This document shows positions 1 through 8,019 of a stretch of DNA of 27,190 nucleotides, piece by piece. The notes beneath the pieces are model-generated. The model saw only the letters and a list, made by a program, of their open reading frames with translations. It had not been told where the DNA came from and ran no database searches. Position numbers and translations under genes: made by a program. The DNA is from JBMNOI01 sp050942995 (GTDB lineage: Bacteria > Chloroflexota > Anaerolineae > UBA1429), in NCBI GenBank assembly GCA_050942995.1, contig JBMNOI010000047.1, positions 1-27,190 on the forward strand, read 5' to 3'. Position 1 is the first letter of the stretch; the number at the start of each line of letters is the position of its first letter.

Positions 1-144
1 CTCTGTCGGCGTCTCCGTCGGTACCTCTGTCAGCGTCTCCGTCGGTACCTCTGTCAGCGTCTCCGTCGGTACCTCTGTCGGCGTCTCCGTCGGCACCTCT
101 GTCGGCGTCTCCGTCGGCACCTCTGTCGGCGTCTCCGTCGGCAC
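1..144. repeat. 24-bp tandem repeat, six copies, coding
   Basis: Six consecutive 24-bp units (starting at 1, 25, 49, 73, 97 and 121) differ at only a few positions, such as gtcggc/gtcagc and gtac/gcac. Each encodes eight residues of the EVPTETPT type on the minus strand. In two copies the Pro codon CCG has become CTG (Leu). The array continues off the left edge, so the true copy number is unknown. Confidence 0.9.
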
Positions 145-684
145 CTCTGTCGGCGTCGAGGTCGGCGTCTTTGTCGGCTTCGGCGTCTTTGTCGGCTTCG
201 GCGTCTTTGTCGGCTTCGGCGTCTTTGTCGGCGTCTCCGTCGGAGGCGGCGAGTCGTTCCAGCAGAAGGTTACGTGGCTGAGTCCCTTCCCATCGGGGGC
301 GTACAGGCCCGAACCGCCAGAAGCTTGAGGCGTATAACGCCACACATTGGCGCCCGGCCATCCTTTGACGATCACCGCGTCGATACCCATGCCGGCAGCA
401 GACCAGCTAAAGGTTTTACCGCTGACCCAAATACTGATCCACCCGCTGGGCCAAAACCACTGTACCCTGGTATACACAGGATCGAACTTGTACGCATGGT
501 CGAAGGTACCGAGCCCGAGCTGGCTGCACTCATATGCTGCGTTGCCCGACTGCCAATTCGGCCATTTTTGCGGGTTCCCGCCGTCGGCCAGCAGATCCGC
601 TGAACCGATCAGGCTGACGATCAACCCCGCGATGAGCAACAATGTGCTCAGGGTAAACTGTTGTCTCTTTCCTATGCTTGGCAT
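1..684 (-). CDS. Secreted protein with Pro-Thr-rich repeat stalk (C-terminus beyond window)
   Basis: An open frame on the minus strand runs from ATG at 684 off the left edge of the window, 228 codons without a stop. The start is supported by a purine-rich GAGGGGAAG about 5 nt upstream. Residues about 11-28 form a hydrophobic signal peptide or anchor (LSTLLLIAGLIVSLIGSA), so the product should be exported. Residues about 35-145 are a Trp/Gly/Ser-rich globular stretch with two cysteines (YECSQ and TFCWND) that I do not assign to a named family. From about residue 146 the protein becomes low-complexity: KPTKTP units followed by EVPTETPT units encoded by tandem DNA repeats. Such PT-rich regions are common in surface proteins of Chloroflexota and usually act as flexible, possibly O-glycosylated stalks (inference). 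What follows the stalk cannot be seen. The function is unknown. Confidence 0.8.
   Translation of the reverse strand, partial: MPSIGKRQQFTLSTLLLIAGLIVSLIGSADLLADGGNPQKWPNWQSGNAAYECSQLGLGTFDHAYKFDPVYTRVQWFWPSGWISIWVSGKTFSWSAAGMGIDAVIVKGWPGANVWRYTPQASGGSGLYAPDGKGLSHVTFCWNDSPPPTETPTKTPKPTKTPKPTKTPKPTKTPTSTPTEVPTETPTEVPTETPTEVPTETPTEVPTETLTEVPTETLTEVPTETPTE
163..234. repeat. 18-bp tandem repeat, about four copies, coding
   Basis: Units of 18 bp beginning cggcgtcttt lie at 163, 181 and 199, with a fourth diverging at its end (217-234). On the minus strand they encode KPTKTP. This is a second repeat family in the same stalk, basic where the 24-bp family is acidic. Confidence 0.85.
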
Positions 685-780
685 TGTCTTCCCCTCACTA
701 CGCATTTGCATCGATGAATCCTGGTATTGGCGCCGCACCGTAACCGGGGATGTCCGTTTTTGCGCATCGCCTGAGCATCT

Positions 781-806
781 CATTGCCGCTCGTCGCTACG
801 GCAATG
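781..806. other. Inverted repeat in divergent intergenic region
   Basis: A perfect 8-bp inverted repeat, CATTGCCG (781-788) and CGGCAATG (799-806), has a 10-nt loop. It lies between the divergent genes at 684 and 951. It could be an operator or a leader hairpin of the minus-strand gene; nothing decides between these. Confidence 0.4.
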
Positions 807-872
807 CCCAGGTGCGCAATACCTGTTACTCCATACAGTATCATGTGCAGGTGTAGCCGAAGTAAATGCGAG

Positions 873-919
873 GTAACATGTAGGTTACACTTTGACAACC
901 CTCTGGCGAGGGCTATCAT
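873..919 (+). promoter_or_regulatory. Sigma-70-like promoter of the YbaK-family gene, with upstream inverted repeat
   Basis: A perfect -35 TTGACA (892-897) is followed after 16 nt by TATCAT (914-919), which puts transcription start near 926 and the ATG at 951. Directly upstream is a small inverted repeat, GTAAC (873-877) and GTTAC (884-888), placed where an activator or repressor could touch the -35 box. The regulatory role is inference. Confidence 0.7.
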
Positions 920-950
920 CAGGAGCAAAATCGTTTCAGGGGGAAGAGGT

Positions 951-1448
951 ATGTCGGGCAAGAACGAGCGGACCAACGCCATGCGCCTGCTGGACGCGCG
1001 CAAGGTGCCCTACGAGGTGCACCGCTTCTCCGACGAGATCCATTCGGCGGAGGGAGTGGCCGACGCGCTGGGGTTACCCGCCGGGCAGGTGTTCAAGACG
1101 CTGGTGGCCCTGCCCGTCACACCCAAAGGGCGACCTTTGCTGGCCATCGTGCCGGGCCATCTGGAGCTGAACCTCAAACAACTGGCTCGGGCGGCGGGGG
1201 AGAAAAAGGTGCGCATGGCCACACAAAAAGAGGCCGAGACGCTCACCGGCCTGCAGGTCGGTGGCATCTCGGCCCTGGCGTTGCTGAACAAGGGGTTCAG
1301 GATCTATCTGGATCAAAGCGCGGACCGGTTCGCCCGGATCCTGGTCAGCGCCGGGCAACGGGGCATCAATCTCGAGCTCGCTCCGGCCGATCTGATACGG
1401 GTCACCGGCGCTCGAACGGCCCCTCTCGCCGGGGCCGATGAGGATTGA
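951..1448 (+). CDS. ybaK: YbaK/EbsC-family aminoacyl-tRNA deacylase
   Basis: This 165-residue protein has the length and motifs of the YbaK/EbsC family, which hydrolyses mischarged Cys-tRNA(Pro) (and related mischarged tRNAs) in the cytoplasm. Visible motifs are GQVFKTLV with the family's conserved lysine at about residue 49, and GGISALALLNKGF near residue 104, the family's glycine-rich loop. The frame is open upstream to 750, but the ATG at 951 is preceded by GGGGGAAGAGG and lies about 25 nt after a good promoter's start point, so it is the likely start. The gene is monocistronic and converges on the thioredoxin-NHL gene with a 24-bp gap that holds the 10-bp palindrome CCCGGCCGGG (1459-1468). 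The family call is secure; the exact tRNA substrate is not. Confidence 0.9.
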   Translation: MSGKNERTNAMRLLDARKVPYEVHRFSDEIHSAEGVADALGLPAGQVFKTLVALPVTPKGRPLLAIVPGHLELNLKQLARAAGEKKVRMATQKEAETLTGLQVGGISALALLNKGFRIYLDQSADRFARILVSAGQRGINLELAPADLIRVTGARTAPLAGADED

Positions 1449-1472
1449 CCTCAGGCGCCCCGGCCGGGCGGG

Positions 1473-3401
1473 TTAACGCACCGGCTGTGGCCGTCGGGCC
1501 GGCACCATAACCGGCACCTGAATGCGCATCTCAGAGGAAGCATCGGCGGGCGCCGCCTCGGTCGATACCCACAGGGGTACCTGAATGCGCGCCAGATAGA
1601 TGAGGCAGACCGCCTCGCTTTCGGGAGCACAGTAGTAGAGGATCAGATCGCCCTCCATCACCCCTCGCCCCTCACCAAAGCGCGCGTCGATCTCGATCGG
1701 CCACGGCCGCCCGGCCAGATCCAGATCGTCGCCCTCTGCCAGATGCACCGCATCGGGCAGGGTTCGCCAGGTCAGGCGCGATGAGGCGGTCGGATTCACC
1801 TTGTACCCCTCGGGCAAATCCAGGTCCAGGCTCAGGTGGCCCACTCCGGGCCGCAGACGTTGCTCGGGCAGGCGGATCACCCGTCCCATCGATTCACCAC
1901 CCATCCGGGCCAGCAGGCCGCGAGGGTCTACCAGCACCAATGTGGTCACGCGATGCTCGTCAAGGTCCACCACCCGGATCACATGGTTGTTGGTGTCGGC
2001 GACATACAGCCGCCCATCGGCGCCCGAGATCCCTCCCGGCTCATAGAACCGGGGATCCTCTCCATCCTGCCAGCCCGGCGATGCGCTGCCAAGATAGGTC
2101 CACACCTGACTGCTCTCCGGGTCCACCACTTTGATCTTGTGATTGTATGTATCGGCCACATAGAGCGTGTCGCGGTGCCAGGTGATGCCCAGAGGGTGTT
2201 GCAGCCGGGCGGTCGGCCATTGCCCGTCGATATCGCCGAATTCGAACAGCCCCTCGCCGATCACCGTGCGCACGCCCCCACCCTCTGCCAGATCGGCGAC
2301 ACGCACGGCGCTGGCCTCACTATCGGCAAAGTAGAGCACCTGTCCGTCGGTGGTAACCCCGCTGGGCTGGGCCAGCGCCGCCCGCCCCAGGGGCGCATCG
2401 AATAGGCCTTCGCGCCCGCTGCCGGCATAAGGGCCGATGGTCCCCTGAGAGAGATCCAGCGCCCAGATCTGATGCAGCCCCGCCATGGCGATATACAGGA
2501 CACGCCCCACCAGCACTAAATCCCACGGGGAGTTCAGGCGGATGACGGGGGCGTCGGGCGATAGTGTGTAGGTGAGTTGGCCGTCGCCCACGATGGTGCG
2601 CAGGCTGTGCCGCCTCAGGTCGGCCGCCCGCAGCGCATGGTTCTCGGTGTCGGCGATATAGAGGATCTCGCCGTCCAACGCCATTCCCTGGGGCTTGTTC
2701 AACCGGGCCTCATCGAACGGCCCGTCGTCCAATCCCGGCGTGCCGCTGCCGATGACGTCCAGCACGTGGCCGTCCAGATCGGTGATGATGATGCGATGAT
2801 GGTTCGAATCGGCGATGAACAGCCGCCCGGAATCGGCGCCGGCCAGCACCTTGCCGGGAAAGCTCAACGGGGTCTCGGGCAGCGATTCGCTCTCCAAAGC
2901 CAGATCCAGCGGGATCCGATCCAGCACCCCCTGCGCGTCGTACTCGCGAATCGCGCCGGCGATGAGGTCGCGGTAGGCGGCCAGCACCCCCTCTCCCGAA
3001 TGCGAGGCGATCACGTATCCACGCGGGTCGATGAGGACGGTCGTGGGCCACGCGCGCACGGCGTAGGCATCCCAGATGGCCATATTGCGGTCGTTCACCA
3101 CCGGATGCTCGATCTCGTAACGCAGCACGATCTGGCGCAAATTCTCGGCGTCTCGCTCGTTGGCGAACTTGGCCGAGTGAACGCCGATCACCACCAGCTC
3201 ATCGGGATAAAGCGCTTCCAACGCCTTGAGATCGGGAATGATGTGCACGCAGTTGATGCAGCCATAGGTCCAAAAATCCAGCAACACCAGCTTGCCCCGC
3301 AGATCGGCCAGCGACAGGCGTCGATCCACATTCAGCCACTCGACATCCGAGGGAAACTCGGGAGCACGCACATTTCCCGTATACGATCTTTTAGATGCCA
3401 T
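1473..3401 (-). CDS. NHLRC2-like thioredoxin/NHL beta-propeller protein
   Basis: The predicted protein has 642 residues. Residues about 15-170 are a thioredoxin-like domain of the alkyl hydroperoxide reductase/TlpA type with the motif FWTYGCINC (Cys 48 and 51), the same CINC active-site signature as in the NHLRC2 family. Residues about 185-500 hold six NHL-type repeats (LYVADTYNHKIKVVD and LYVADTNNHVIRVVD are the clearest), consistent with a six-bladed propeller. Residues about 520-642 form a C-terminal beta-rich domain. No signal peptide is visible, so it is probably cytoplasmic. Two start codons compete. ATG at 3407 has GGGAGAG directly against it, while ATG at 3401 has the same ribosome site at a normal 7-8 nt distance and is preferred. 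A redox role is inferred from the motif; the substrate is unknown. Confidence 0.9.
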   Translation of the reverse strand: MASKRSYTGNVRAPEFPSDVEWLNVDRRLSLADLRGKLVLLDFWTYGCINCVHIIPDLKALEALYPDELVVIGVHSAKFANERDAENLRQIVLRYEIEHPVVNDRNMAIWDAYAVRAWPTTVLIDPRGYVIASHSGEGVLAAYRDLIAGAIREYDAQGVLDRIPLDLALESESLPETPLSFPGKVLAGADSGRLFIADSNHHRIIITDLDGHVLDVIGSGTPGLDDGPFDEARLNKPQGMALDGEILYIADTENHALRAADLRRHSLRTIVGDGQLTYTLSPDAPVIRLNSPWDLVLVGRVLYIAMAGLHQIWALDLSQGTIGPYAGSGREGLFDAPLGRAALAQPSGVTTDGQVLYFADSEASAVRVADLAEGGGVRTVIGEGLFEFGDIDGQWPTARLQHPLGITWHRDTLYVADTYNHKIKVVDPESSQVWTYLGSASPGWQDGEDPRFYEPGGISGADGRLYVADTNNHVIRVVDLDEHRVTTLVLVDPRGLLARMGGESMGRVIRLPEQRLRPGVGHLSLDLDLPEGYKVNPTASSRLTWRTLPDAVHLAEGDDLDLAGRPWPIEIDARFGEGRGVMEGDLILYYCAPESEAVCLIYLARIQVPLWVSTEAAPADASSEMRIQVPVMVPARRPQPVR

Positions 3402-3450
3402 CGCCATCTCTCCCTGCGCCGATGACGCAGCTATAAGACGCTCTCATTCG

Positions 3451-3479
3451 ATGATATCATGATTTTTAGACAAAGTAAA
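3451..3479 (-). promoter_or_regulatory. Promoter of the thioredoxin-NHL gene
   Basis: Reading the minus strand, TTTACT (3479-3474) is followed after 17 nt by TATCAT (3456-3451). The -10 box sits inside the palindrome ATGATATCAT (3451-3460). The element lies between the hairpin that ends the upstream glycosyltransferase gene and the start codon at 3401, so this gene likely has its own promoter. Confidence 0.55.
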
Positions 3480-3502
3480 TAAACTTTATGCGATGGCAGA
3501 TC

Positions 3503-3523
3503 GAGCCGGCTCAAGGCCGGCTC
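3503..3523 (-). terminator. Hairpin after the large GT39 gene
   Basis: GAGCCGGC (3503-3510) and GCCGGCTC (3516-3523) form a perfect 8-bp stem with a 5-nt loop, two bases past the stop codon of the gene ending at 3526. There is no good T tract, so termination efficiency is uncertain. Confidence 0.55.
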
Positions 3524-3525
3524 AC

Positions 3526-6500
3526 TCAGGGCAACGTGGGCGCCTCGATCGTCACAAGGCGGTCGAGCAACAGGCGATCATCGGCAAAGCCTTCGCCCGT
3601 CTCGTCTCGCAGGGGCAGGCGCGCGCCCGAGGCCGGATCGTACATGCCGAGCGCGATGCGGCACACGCCGGGACCGGCCCCGTCCTGCACAGGGACGACA
3701 TAGCGATCCACGATGATCTCGTCGGGCATCCAGCCGGTAGTGGGACGGGTGCCCCCCACGGGGACACTATCTTGCTGCCCGATGATCTGGCCCCCTTCGT
3801 CCAGCAGGTGAACAAAGACCGTAAAGGACATGTCCGTCCGTTGCCGCGCCCGCCAGTAAAGAGTCAGCTCGACCGACTCTCCCGGCTGCGCCTGCGTCGT
3901 CGGCAGATCGTAGCCCAGCAGCTCGATGGAATCTCCCACCTCGACATATAAAGGCGATTCGATCTCGGGGAGCGAGAACATCCGCTGCAGATACTCTATC
4001 TGCACGTCGGCCAGATAGAGCCCGTTGTCGAGCAGTGGTACACCGTCTTCCTCGCCATATAGATTCAGATAGATCCCATAGACGCCGCCCGGCGTCTCGG
4101 GCGGAACATGCAAACGGTAGGGATAACGCAACATCTCGCCCGACGTCCAGCGGTCGGTCGGGTAATCCTCTCCCATCGGCGGCATGGGATCAAAATGGAC
4201 CTCGTGCCCGTCCCGCTCGAGCCAGAGCCGTAATTCGTAGCGGGTATTCGTGGGAGATAGGCTGCGCCAGAACAGAGTCAGGTCGATCTCTTCCCCGGAA
4301 GTGACGGGCTCGTCGGCCAGAGCATATCCCACGATCTGCGCCACTGCGCCCAGACGCAGATCGGCGGGTTGGGGAATATCCATCTCGCCCAGCGTGGCCG
4401 GCACCTGGGCTGCGATGACATATACGTTGCCCAAAGAATACTCGGTGCCCGCTCCGGCGATGGGTAGCCGCGCATGATCGTGAACGGTATACAGCCCTGC
4501 CCGCACCTCGTACTCGCCCGGTGGAATACCCGCATCCAGCGTTACGGTATGGCGCGTCCGGTACGGCGTTTCCCCTCTCCAGGCAGAGGTCCTGATCAGC
4601 GCATCATCGGAGAGAGGCCCATCCCACTGCCCCCATTTGCGCCCATGGCCGTCCACCACATGGATAAAGAGATGATAGTCGTGCGCCATCGCGCGCAACG
4701 CCGTCCATTCCAACGTAACGCCCAACGCCTGCCGGTATTGCAGGTCTCCCTGCCACAGCCCGTACCGATCCAGGCGCAGCACATCGCCCAGGGTCACGTC
4801 GGCCTTTGTATCGGCCCGCACCTCACCGAATCGGACCTTCTCAGGGAGCCGGTAGGCCACCACTCGCCCACAGGCAAAGGGCGCCTCCCATACATGCAGA
4901 GCCGCCTGCGTCAACTGCCGCTCTACCGCAGAGAGCGGCCCGTCGCCATCTCCGAAAGAGATATAGGCCAGATTCCCAACCCCTTGCGCCGCCGCCTCGA
5001 GTTGCGACACCACCTCTTCTTCAGAGGGGGCATCGACAAGATGGATCGGCACGGAACCGGCATAAGTTCGCTGAAATGCAGAGGGCTGGTCCAGGATGAT
5101 GGCGTCAAACTGGGGGACGGCCTCGTCCACCAGAGCCGTCAACTCGTCGACATAGTCGTTACGGTATACCCAGGCATACTCCAGACCGTTGATCCGGGCC
5201 ACATACTCGGGCTCTTTTTCGCCGTAAAAAGCCCGGGCCATATGATCGCCGGTCTGCACATCACCGATATAGATCAGGACATAGTCGGCCAGATGAATAT
5301 TCTCCGGCGATAGAATCACCGAACGCCCGGGGAAATCACGGGCGATGCTGGCGGTAGACCATGTCGCCACCGTCAGATCGGCCGCATCGGGGTAATCGGC
5401 CAGGTGACGAACGGCCTGTTCGACCCCCTCGCCCCACCCCACCGGCACGGTGTTGGCCGCCCCATGCAGGCCGCCGACCCAGGGATTAAAGTAGGCGAGA
5501 TAATGCGCCGGCCACACCGGTTCGAGCAGTACCGCCGCCTGGACCAACACAACGGTCACGGCAGCGACGACGGTCCCCCAGCGACGCACGATCGGTGTCA
5601 TACGATGCAGCAACCACTCCAGCCCCCCCATGAGCCCCAGAGCCGCCAAAAGGTCGAGCCCGAGCAGGGCCGGCAGGATATACCGATCGTACTTTTTATC
5701 GGCGATGCTGATAACGATCAGGTAAAAGAACACATACAGAAAGAGCAGCGGGATGATCCGGCGACGCGTGATGTGCACATCGCTCCGCTGCCTCCGCGGC
5801 AAAAACAGGGATCCCACCGCGCACACCGTGCCGATCAACGTCAGAGGCGTAGCCCGGCTGAAAAGCGCCACAGGATAAAAGAGCGCCCCCGGTTCGGCGG
5901 TGGCCTGGCCCAAGAAAAAGCCGGCGGTGGCATCGCCCGCCTGGGCGGCGAAACCGAGCGAGAGCCCTATCACGGCGCCCACCACCTTGACAGGGGCCAC
6001 CCACATGGCCGGCCACAGCACCACAAACGCCGCAAACGCCGCCACACCCCAGATCGCCCCATCGCGCAGCCACACAAGCTCGCGCCCCGATTCGCCCCGC
6101 TGTACATCGGCCAGCAGGAGAAAGGCGCCGGCCACAGGCACCAGAAGCAGAGCGTAGGATTTGGTGAGAACGGCCAGCCCGGTACAGATCCCGGAAATCA
6201 ACAGGTCGGCCCGGCGCTCTCCGCCACACGCCTTTGGGCGCGTATAGAGCAAAAGACCGACCACCGAGAGCAGCATCAGGCCCGAGCTCAGTGCATCGAT
6301 ATGGAGCACTCGCGAAAGGGCCAGGTAGTAGGGGGCCACCCCCACGAACAACGCACCCACCAGCGCCTGACGACGGCCGAGAAGGCGCGCCAGCAATAGA
6401 TAGAGGGCGGCGGCCACCAGAGAATGGGCCACCAGAATCCCATCTTTGGCCGCCGGCAATAACCGCACCAGCAACCGCAGCGTATCCAGGTCGTGGACAT

Positions 6501-6804
6501 CGAGAAGGGGTAACACCTCGACGGCGGCGAGATCGGCGGCGCTCACCAGGCCGGTCACCGAGCGATGCCAGGCCAGACTCAAGGCGCCGCACCAGGTGGT
6601 GAGCACGCCGGGGTGACCGGTCAGCAGGGTGCCCGCCCACTCGCCCCGAGAGATCGCCGAGAGAAAGTGAACGGAGCGATAGACCCAGGCCGGCTCATCC
6701 CAGGTGACAAACTCGTCGACATGGGTTGCGCGTAGCAACCAGATCCCCAGAATAATGGCCACGATGATGATCGCATCGATGAGATGACTGCGAAAACGTT
6801 GCAT
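3526..6804 (-). CDS. Large GT39-type (GT-C) membrane glycosyltransferase with three C-terminal beta modules
   Basis: This 1092-residue protein starts with many transmembrane helices (the first about residues 9-25). The segment FVTWDEPAW with Asp36/Glu37 lies in the first outer loop, the position of the metal-binding acidic pair in GT39/ArnT-like enzymes, which transfer sugars from polyprenyl phosphates on the outer membrane face. The membrane part ends near residue 435. It is followed by a soluble domain and then three tandem copies of one beta-sandwich module (about 672-795, 815-935 and 950-1085), each carrying LTLYWRA-like and Pro-Gly-x-Tyr-like signatures. Most GT39 enzymes lack this tail. 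The ATG at 6804 has GGAGGAG 6 nt upstream. The gene has its own promoter and a leader of about 95 nt. Acceptor and donor sugar are unknown. Confidence 0.85.
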   Translation of the reverse strand: MQRFRSHLIDAIIIVAIILGIWLLRATHVDEFVTWDEPAWVYRSVHFLSAISRGEWAGTLLTGHPGVLTTWCGALSLAWHRSVTGLVSAADLAAVEVLPLLDVHDLDTLRLLVRLLPAAKDGILVAHSLVAAALYLLLARLLGRRQALVGALFVGVAPYYLALSRVLHIDALSSGLMLLSVVGLLLYTRPKACGGERRADLLISGICTGLAVLTKSYALLLVPVAGAFLLLADVQRGESGRELVWLRDGAIWGVAAFAAFVVLWPAMWVAPVKVVGAVIGLSLGFAAQAGDATAGFFLGQATAEPGALFYPVALFSRATPLTLIGTVCAVGSLFLPRRQRSDVHITRRRIIPLLFLYVFFYLIVISIADKKYDRYILPALLGLDLLAALGLMGGLEWLLHRMTPIVRRWGTVVAAVTVVLVQAAVLLEPVWPAHYLAYFNPWVGGLHGAANTVPVGWGEGVEQAVRHLADYPDAADLTVATWSTASIARDFPGRSVILSPENIHLADYVLIYIGDVQTGDHMARAFYGEKEPEYVARINGLEYAWVYRNDYVDELTALVDEAVPQFDAIILDQPSAFQRTYAGSVPIHLVDAPSEEEVVSQLEAAAQGVGNLAYISFGDGDGPLSAVERQLTQAALHVWEAPFACGRVVAYRLPEKVRFGEVRADTKADVTLGDVLRLDRYGLWQGDLQYRQALGVTLEWTALRAMAHDYHLFIHVVDGHGRKWGQWDGPLSDDALIRTSAWRGETPYRTRHTVTLDAGIPPGEYEVRAGLYTVHDHARLPIAGAGTEYSLGNVYVIAAQVPATLGEMDIPQPADLRLGAVAQIVGYALADEPVTSGEEIDLTLFWRSLSPTNTRYELRLWLERDGHEVHFDPMPPMGEDYPTDRWTSGEMLRYPYRLHVPPETPGGVYGIYLNLYGEEDGVPLLDNGLYLADVQIEYLQRMFSLPEIESPLYVEVGDSIELLGYDLPTTQAQPGESVELTLYWRARQRTDMSFTVFVHLLDEGGQIIGQQDSVPVGGTRPTTGWMPDEIIVDRYVVPVQDGAGPGVCRIALGMYDPASGARLPLRDETGEGFADDRLLLDRLVTIEAPTLP

Positions 6805-6904
6805 GGGCTCTCCTCCAAGGCTATCCGCCCGGTCCGGGGAGAATGATACAACAAGGGGCGTGTAAAATATATAGGATATTACATAGAGGATCGGACTGAC
6901 TCAG

Positions 6905-6932
6905 AGTATAATCATATTGCTCCCGATGGCAA
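6905..6932 (-). promoter_or_regulatory. Promoter of the large GT39 gene
   Basis: On the minus strand TTGCCA (6932-6927) and TATACT (6910-6905) are separated by 16 nt, each one mismatch from the sigma-70 consensus. It lies past the hairpin that ends the epimerase gene and about 100 nt before the ATG at 6804. Confidence 0.65.
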
Positions 6933-6943
6933 AGAACGCAATC

Positions 6944-7007
6944 AAAAAAGGCCGAAAGGGGCATTTCAAGAGATGCCCTCCAGAGCGATCAGGTCTCCCT
7001 GGAGGGC
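6944..7007 (-). terminator. Terminator of the birA-epimerase unit
   Basis: A perfect 9-bp stem, GCCCTCCAG (6975-6983) and CTGGAGGGC (6999-7007), is followed on the minus strand by an alternative small hairpin (ATGCCC/GGGCAT around 6960-6978) and a run of six T (6949-6944). The T run is too distant from the first stem for a textbook terminator, but the region as a whole fits transcript ending. Confidence 0.55.
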
Positions 7008-7050
7008 GTTGCATGACGGGGTCATTGCGGGCGCTCGACGACCGCCCCGG

Positions 7051-8004
7051 TCAGATCATGGCGCGACGGAACCAGTCGGCCTCGGCGCGCAATCCGTCCT
7101 CCAGCGACACCCGGGCCACAAACCCCAGATCGCGTTGCGCCGCCGACGTGTCGGCCCAGGTGTGTCGCATGTCGCCGCCTTGCGCCTCGACCCGACACAC
7201 CCGCAGCGGCCGACCGGTCACCTGTCCCAACAGATCCAGGCACTCTTTGAGCGTGACCCGCGACCCACCGCCGATGTTGTAATAGCTTCCCGGCCGCCCG
7301 TGAAGCATGGCCAGTATATTGGCCTGCACGGCATCGGCCACAAAGGTGAAATCTCGCGTCTGCTCGCCGTCCCCATAAACGATGATCTCGTCCTCCGCAT
7401 AGATCGCCCGCAGGAACTTGTGAAAGGCCATATCGGGGCGCTGCCGGGGACCATAGACGGTAAAGTAGCGCAGCGACACGGTGGGCACCCCATACACCGA
7501 GGCATAGAGCCGGGCCAGATGCTCGCCGGCCAGCTTGGATACGCCATAAGGCGAGACGGGCTGTAACGGGCTATCCTCTCGCAGCGGCAGAGCGTCGGTG
7601 TCGCCGTATACCGATGAAGAAGAGGCATAGACGAACTTTTTCAGCGTCGGGGTCTGGCGGGCGGCCTCCAGCAGTTGCTGCGTAGCCAGGATGTTGAGCT
7701 CGGTATAGACGGCAAAGCTCTGTCCCCAGCTGGCGCGCACCCCCGCCTGAGCCGCCTGATGAAACACATAGGTCACACCGTCCAGCAGCGCAGAGAGGTC
7801 GACCTTTCGCAGATCGGCTTCGATGAACTCGAACCCATCGGCTCCACGCAGCCCGGACAGATTGGCCTCTTTGATCTCGCGCGCGTAATAGTCGGTAAAG
7901 CAATCTATCCCGATGACCCGATAGCCGTCGGCCAGCAGGCGTTCGGCCAGGTTCGAGCCGATGAATCCGGCCACCCCGGTCACCAGGCAGATTTCGTTCG
8001 TCAT
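7051..8004 (-). CDS. NAD-dependent sugar-nucleotide epimerase/dehydratase
   Basis: This 317-residue protein is a complete extended short-chain dehydrogenase of the nucleotide-sugar epimerase type. It shows the Rossmann motif GVAGFIG (residues 10-16), GIDCFTDYY with Asp34 placed to hold the NAD ribose, the SSSSVYG strand with the catalytic Ser/Thr region (about 128-134), and YGVSK with Tyr153 and Lys157. The DxFTDYY segment resembles UDP-glucuronate 4-epimerases, but UDP-glucose 4-epimerase or a related dehydratase is equally possible. It likely supplies a nucleotide sugar for the surface glycosyltransferases in the window (inference from context). The start at 8004 has GGAGG 6-7 nt upstream. 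It follows birA by 15 bp and is probably cotranscribed with it. Confidence 0.9.
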   Translation of the reverse strand: MTNEICLVTGVAGFIGSNLAERLLADGYRVIGIDCFTDYYAREIKEANLSGLRGADGFEFIEADLRKVDLSALLDGVTYVFHQAAQAGVRASWGQSFAVYTELNILATQQLLEAARQTPTLKKFVYASSSSVYGDTDALPLREDSPLQPVSPYGVSKLAGEHLARLYASVYGVPTVSLRYFTVYGPRQRPDMAFHKFLRAIYAEDEIIVYGDGEQTRDFTFVADAVQANILAMLHGRPGSYYNIGGGSRVTLKECLDLLGQVTGRPLRVCRVEAQGGDMRHTWADTSAAQRDLGFVARVSLEDGLRAEADWFRRAMI

Positions 8005-8019
8005 GGTTTCCTCCGTTAT

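Noticed and set aside
1..234. Possible CRISPR array or satellite repeat
   Set aside because: The 24-bp and 18-bp units are directly adjacent with no unique spacers, and they keep a minus-strand reading frame in phase with a signal-peptide protein, so they are coding repeats.
2577..3425. Long plus-strand open frame (282 codons) opposite the thioredoxin-NHL gene
   Set aside because: It is the antisense shadow of a well-supported gene with clear motifs, and its translation is rich in His/Gln/Arg without any recognisable domain.
5404..6399. Plus-strand open frame of 331 codons opposite the GT39 gene
   Set aside because: Low-complexity His/Gln/Arg composition typical of the antisense of hydrophobic high-GC coding sequence; the minus-strand gene has motifs and a ribosome site.
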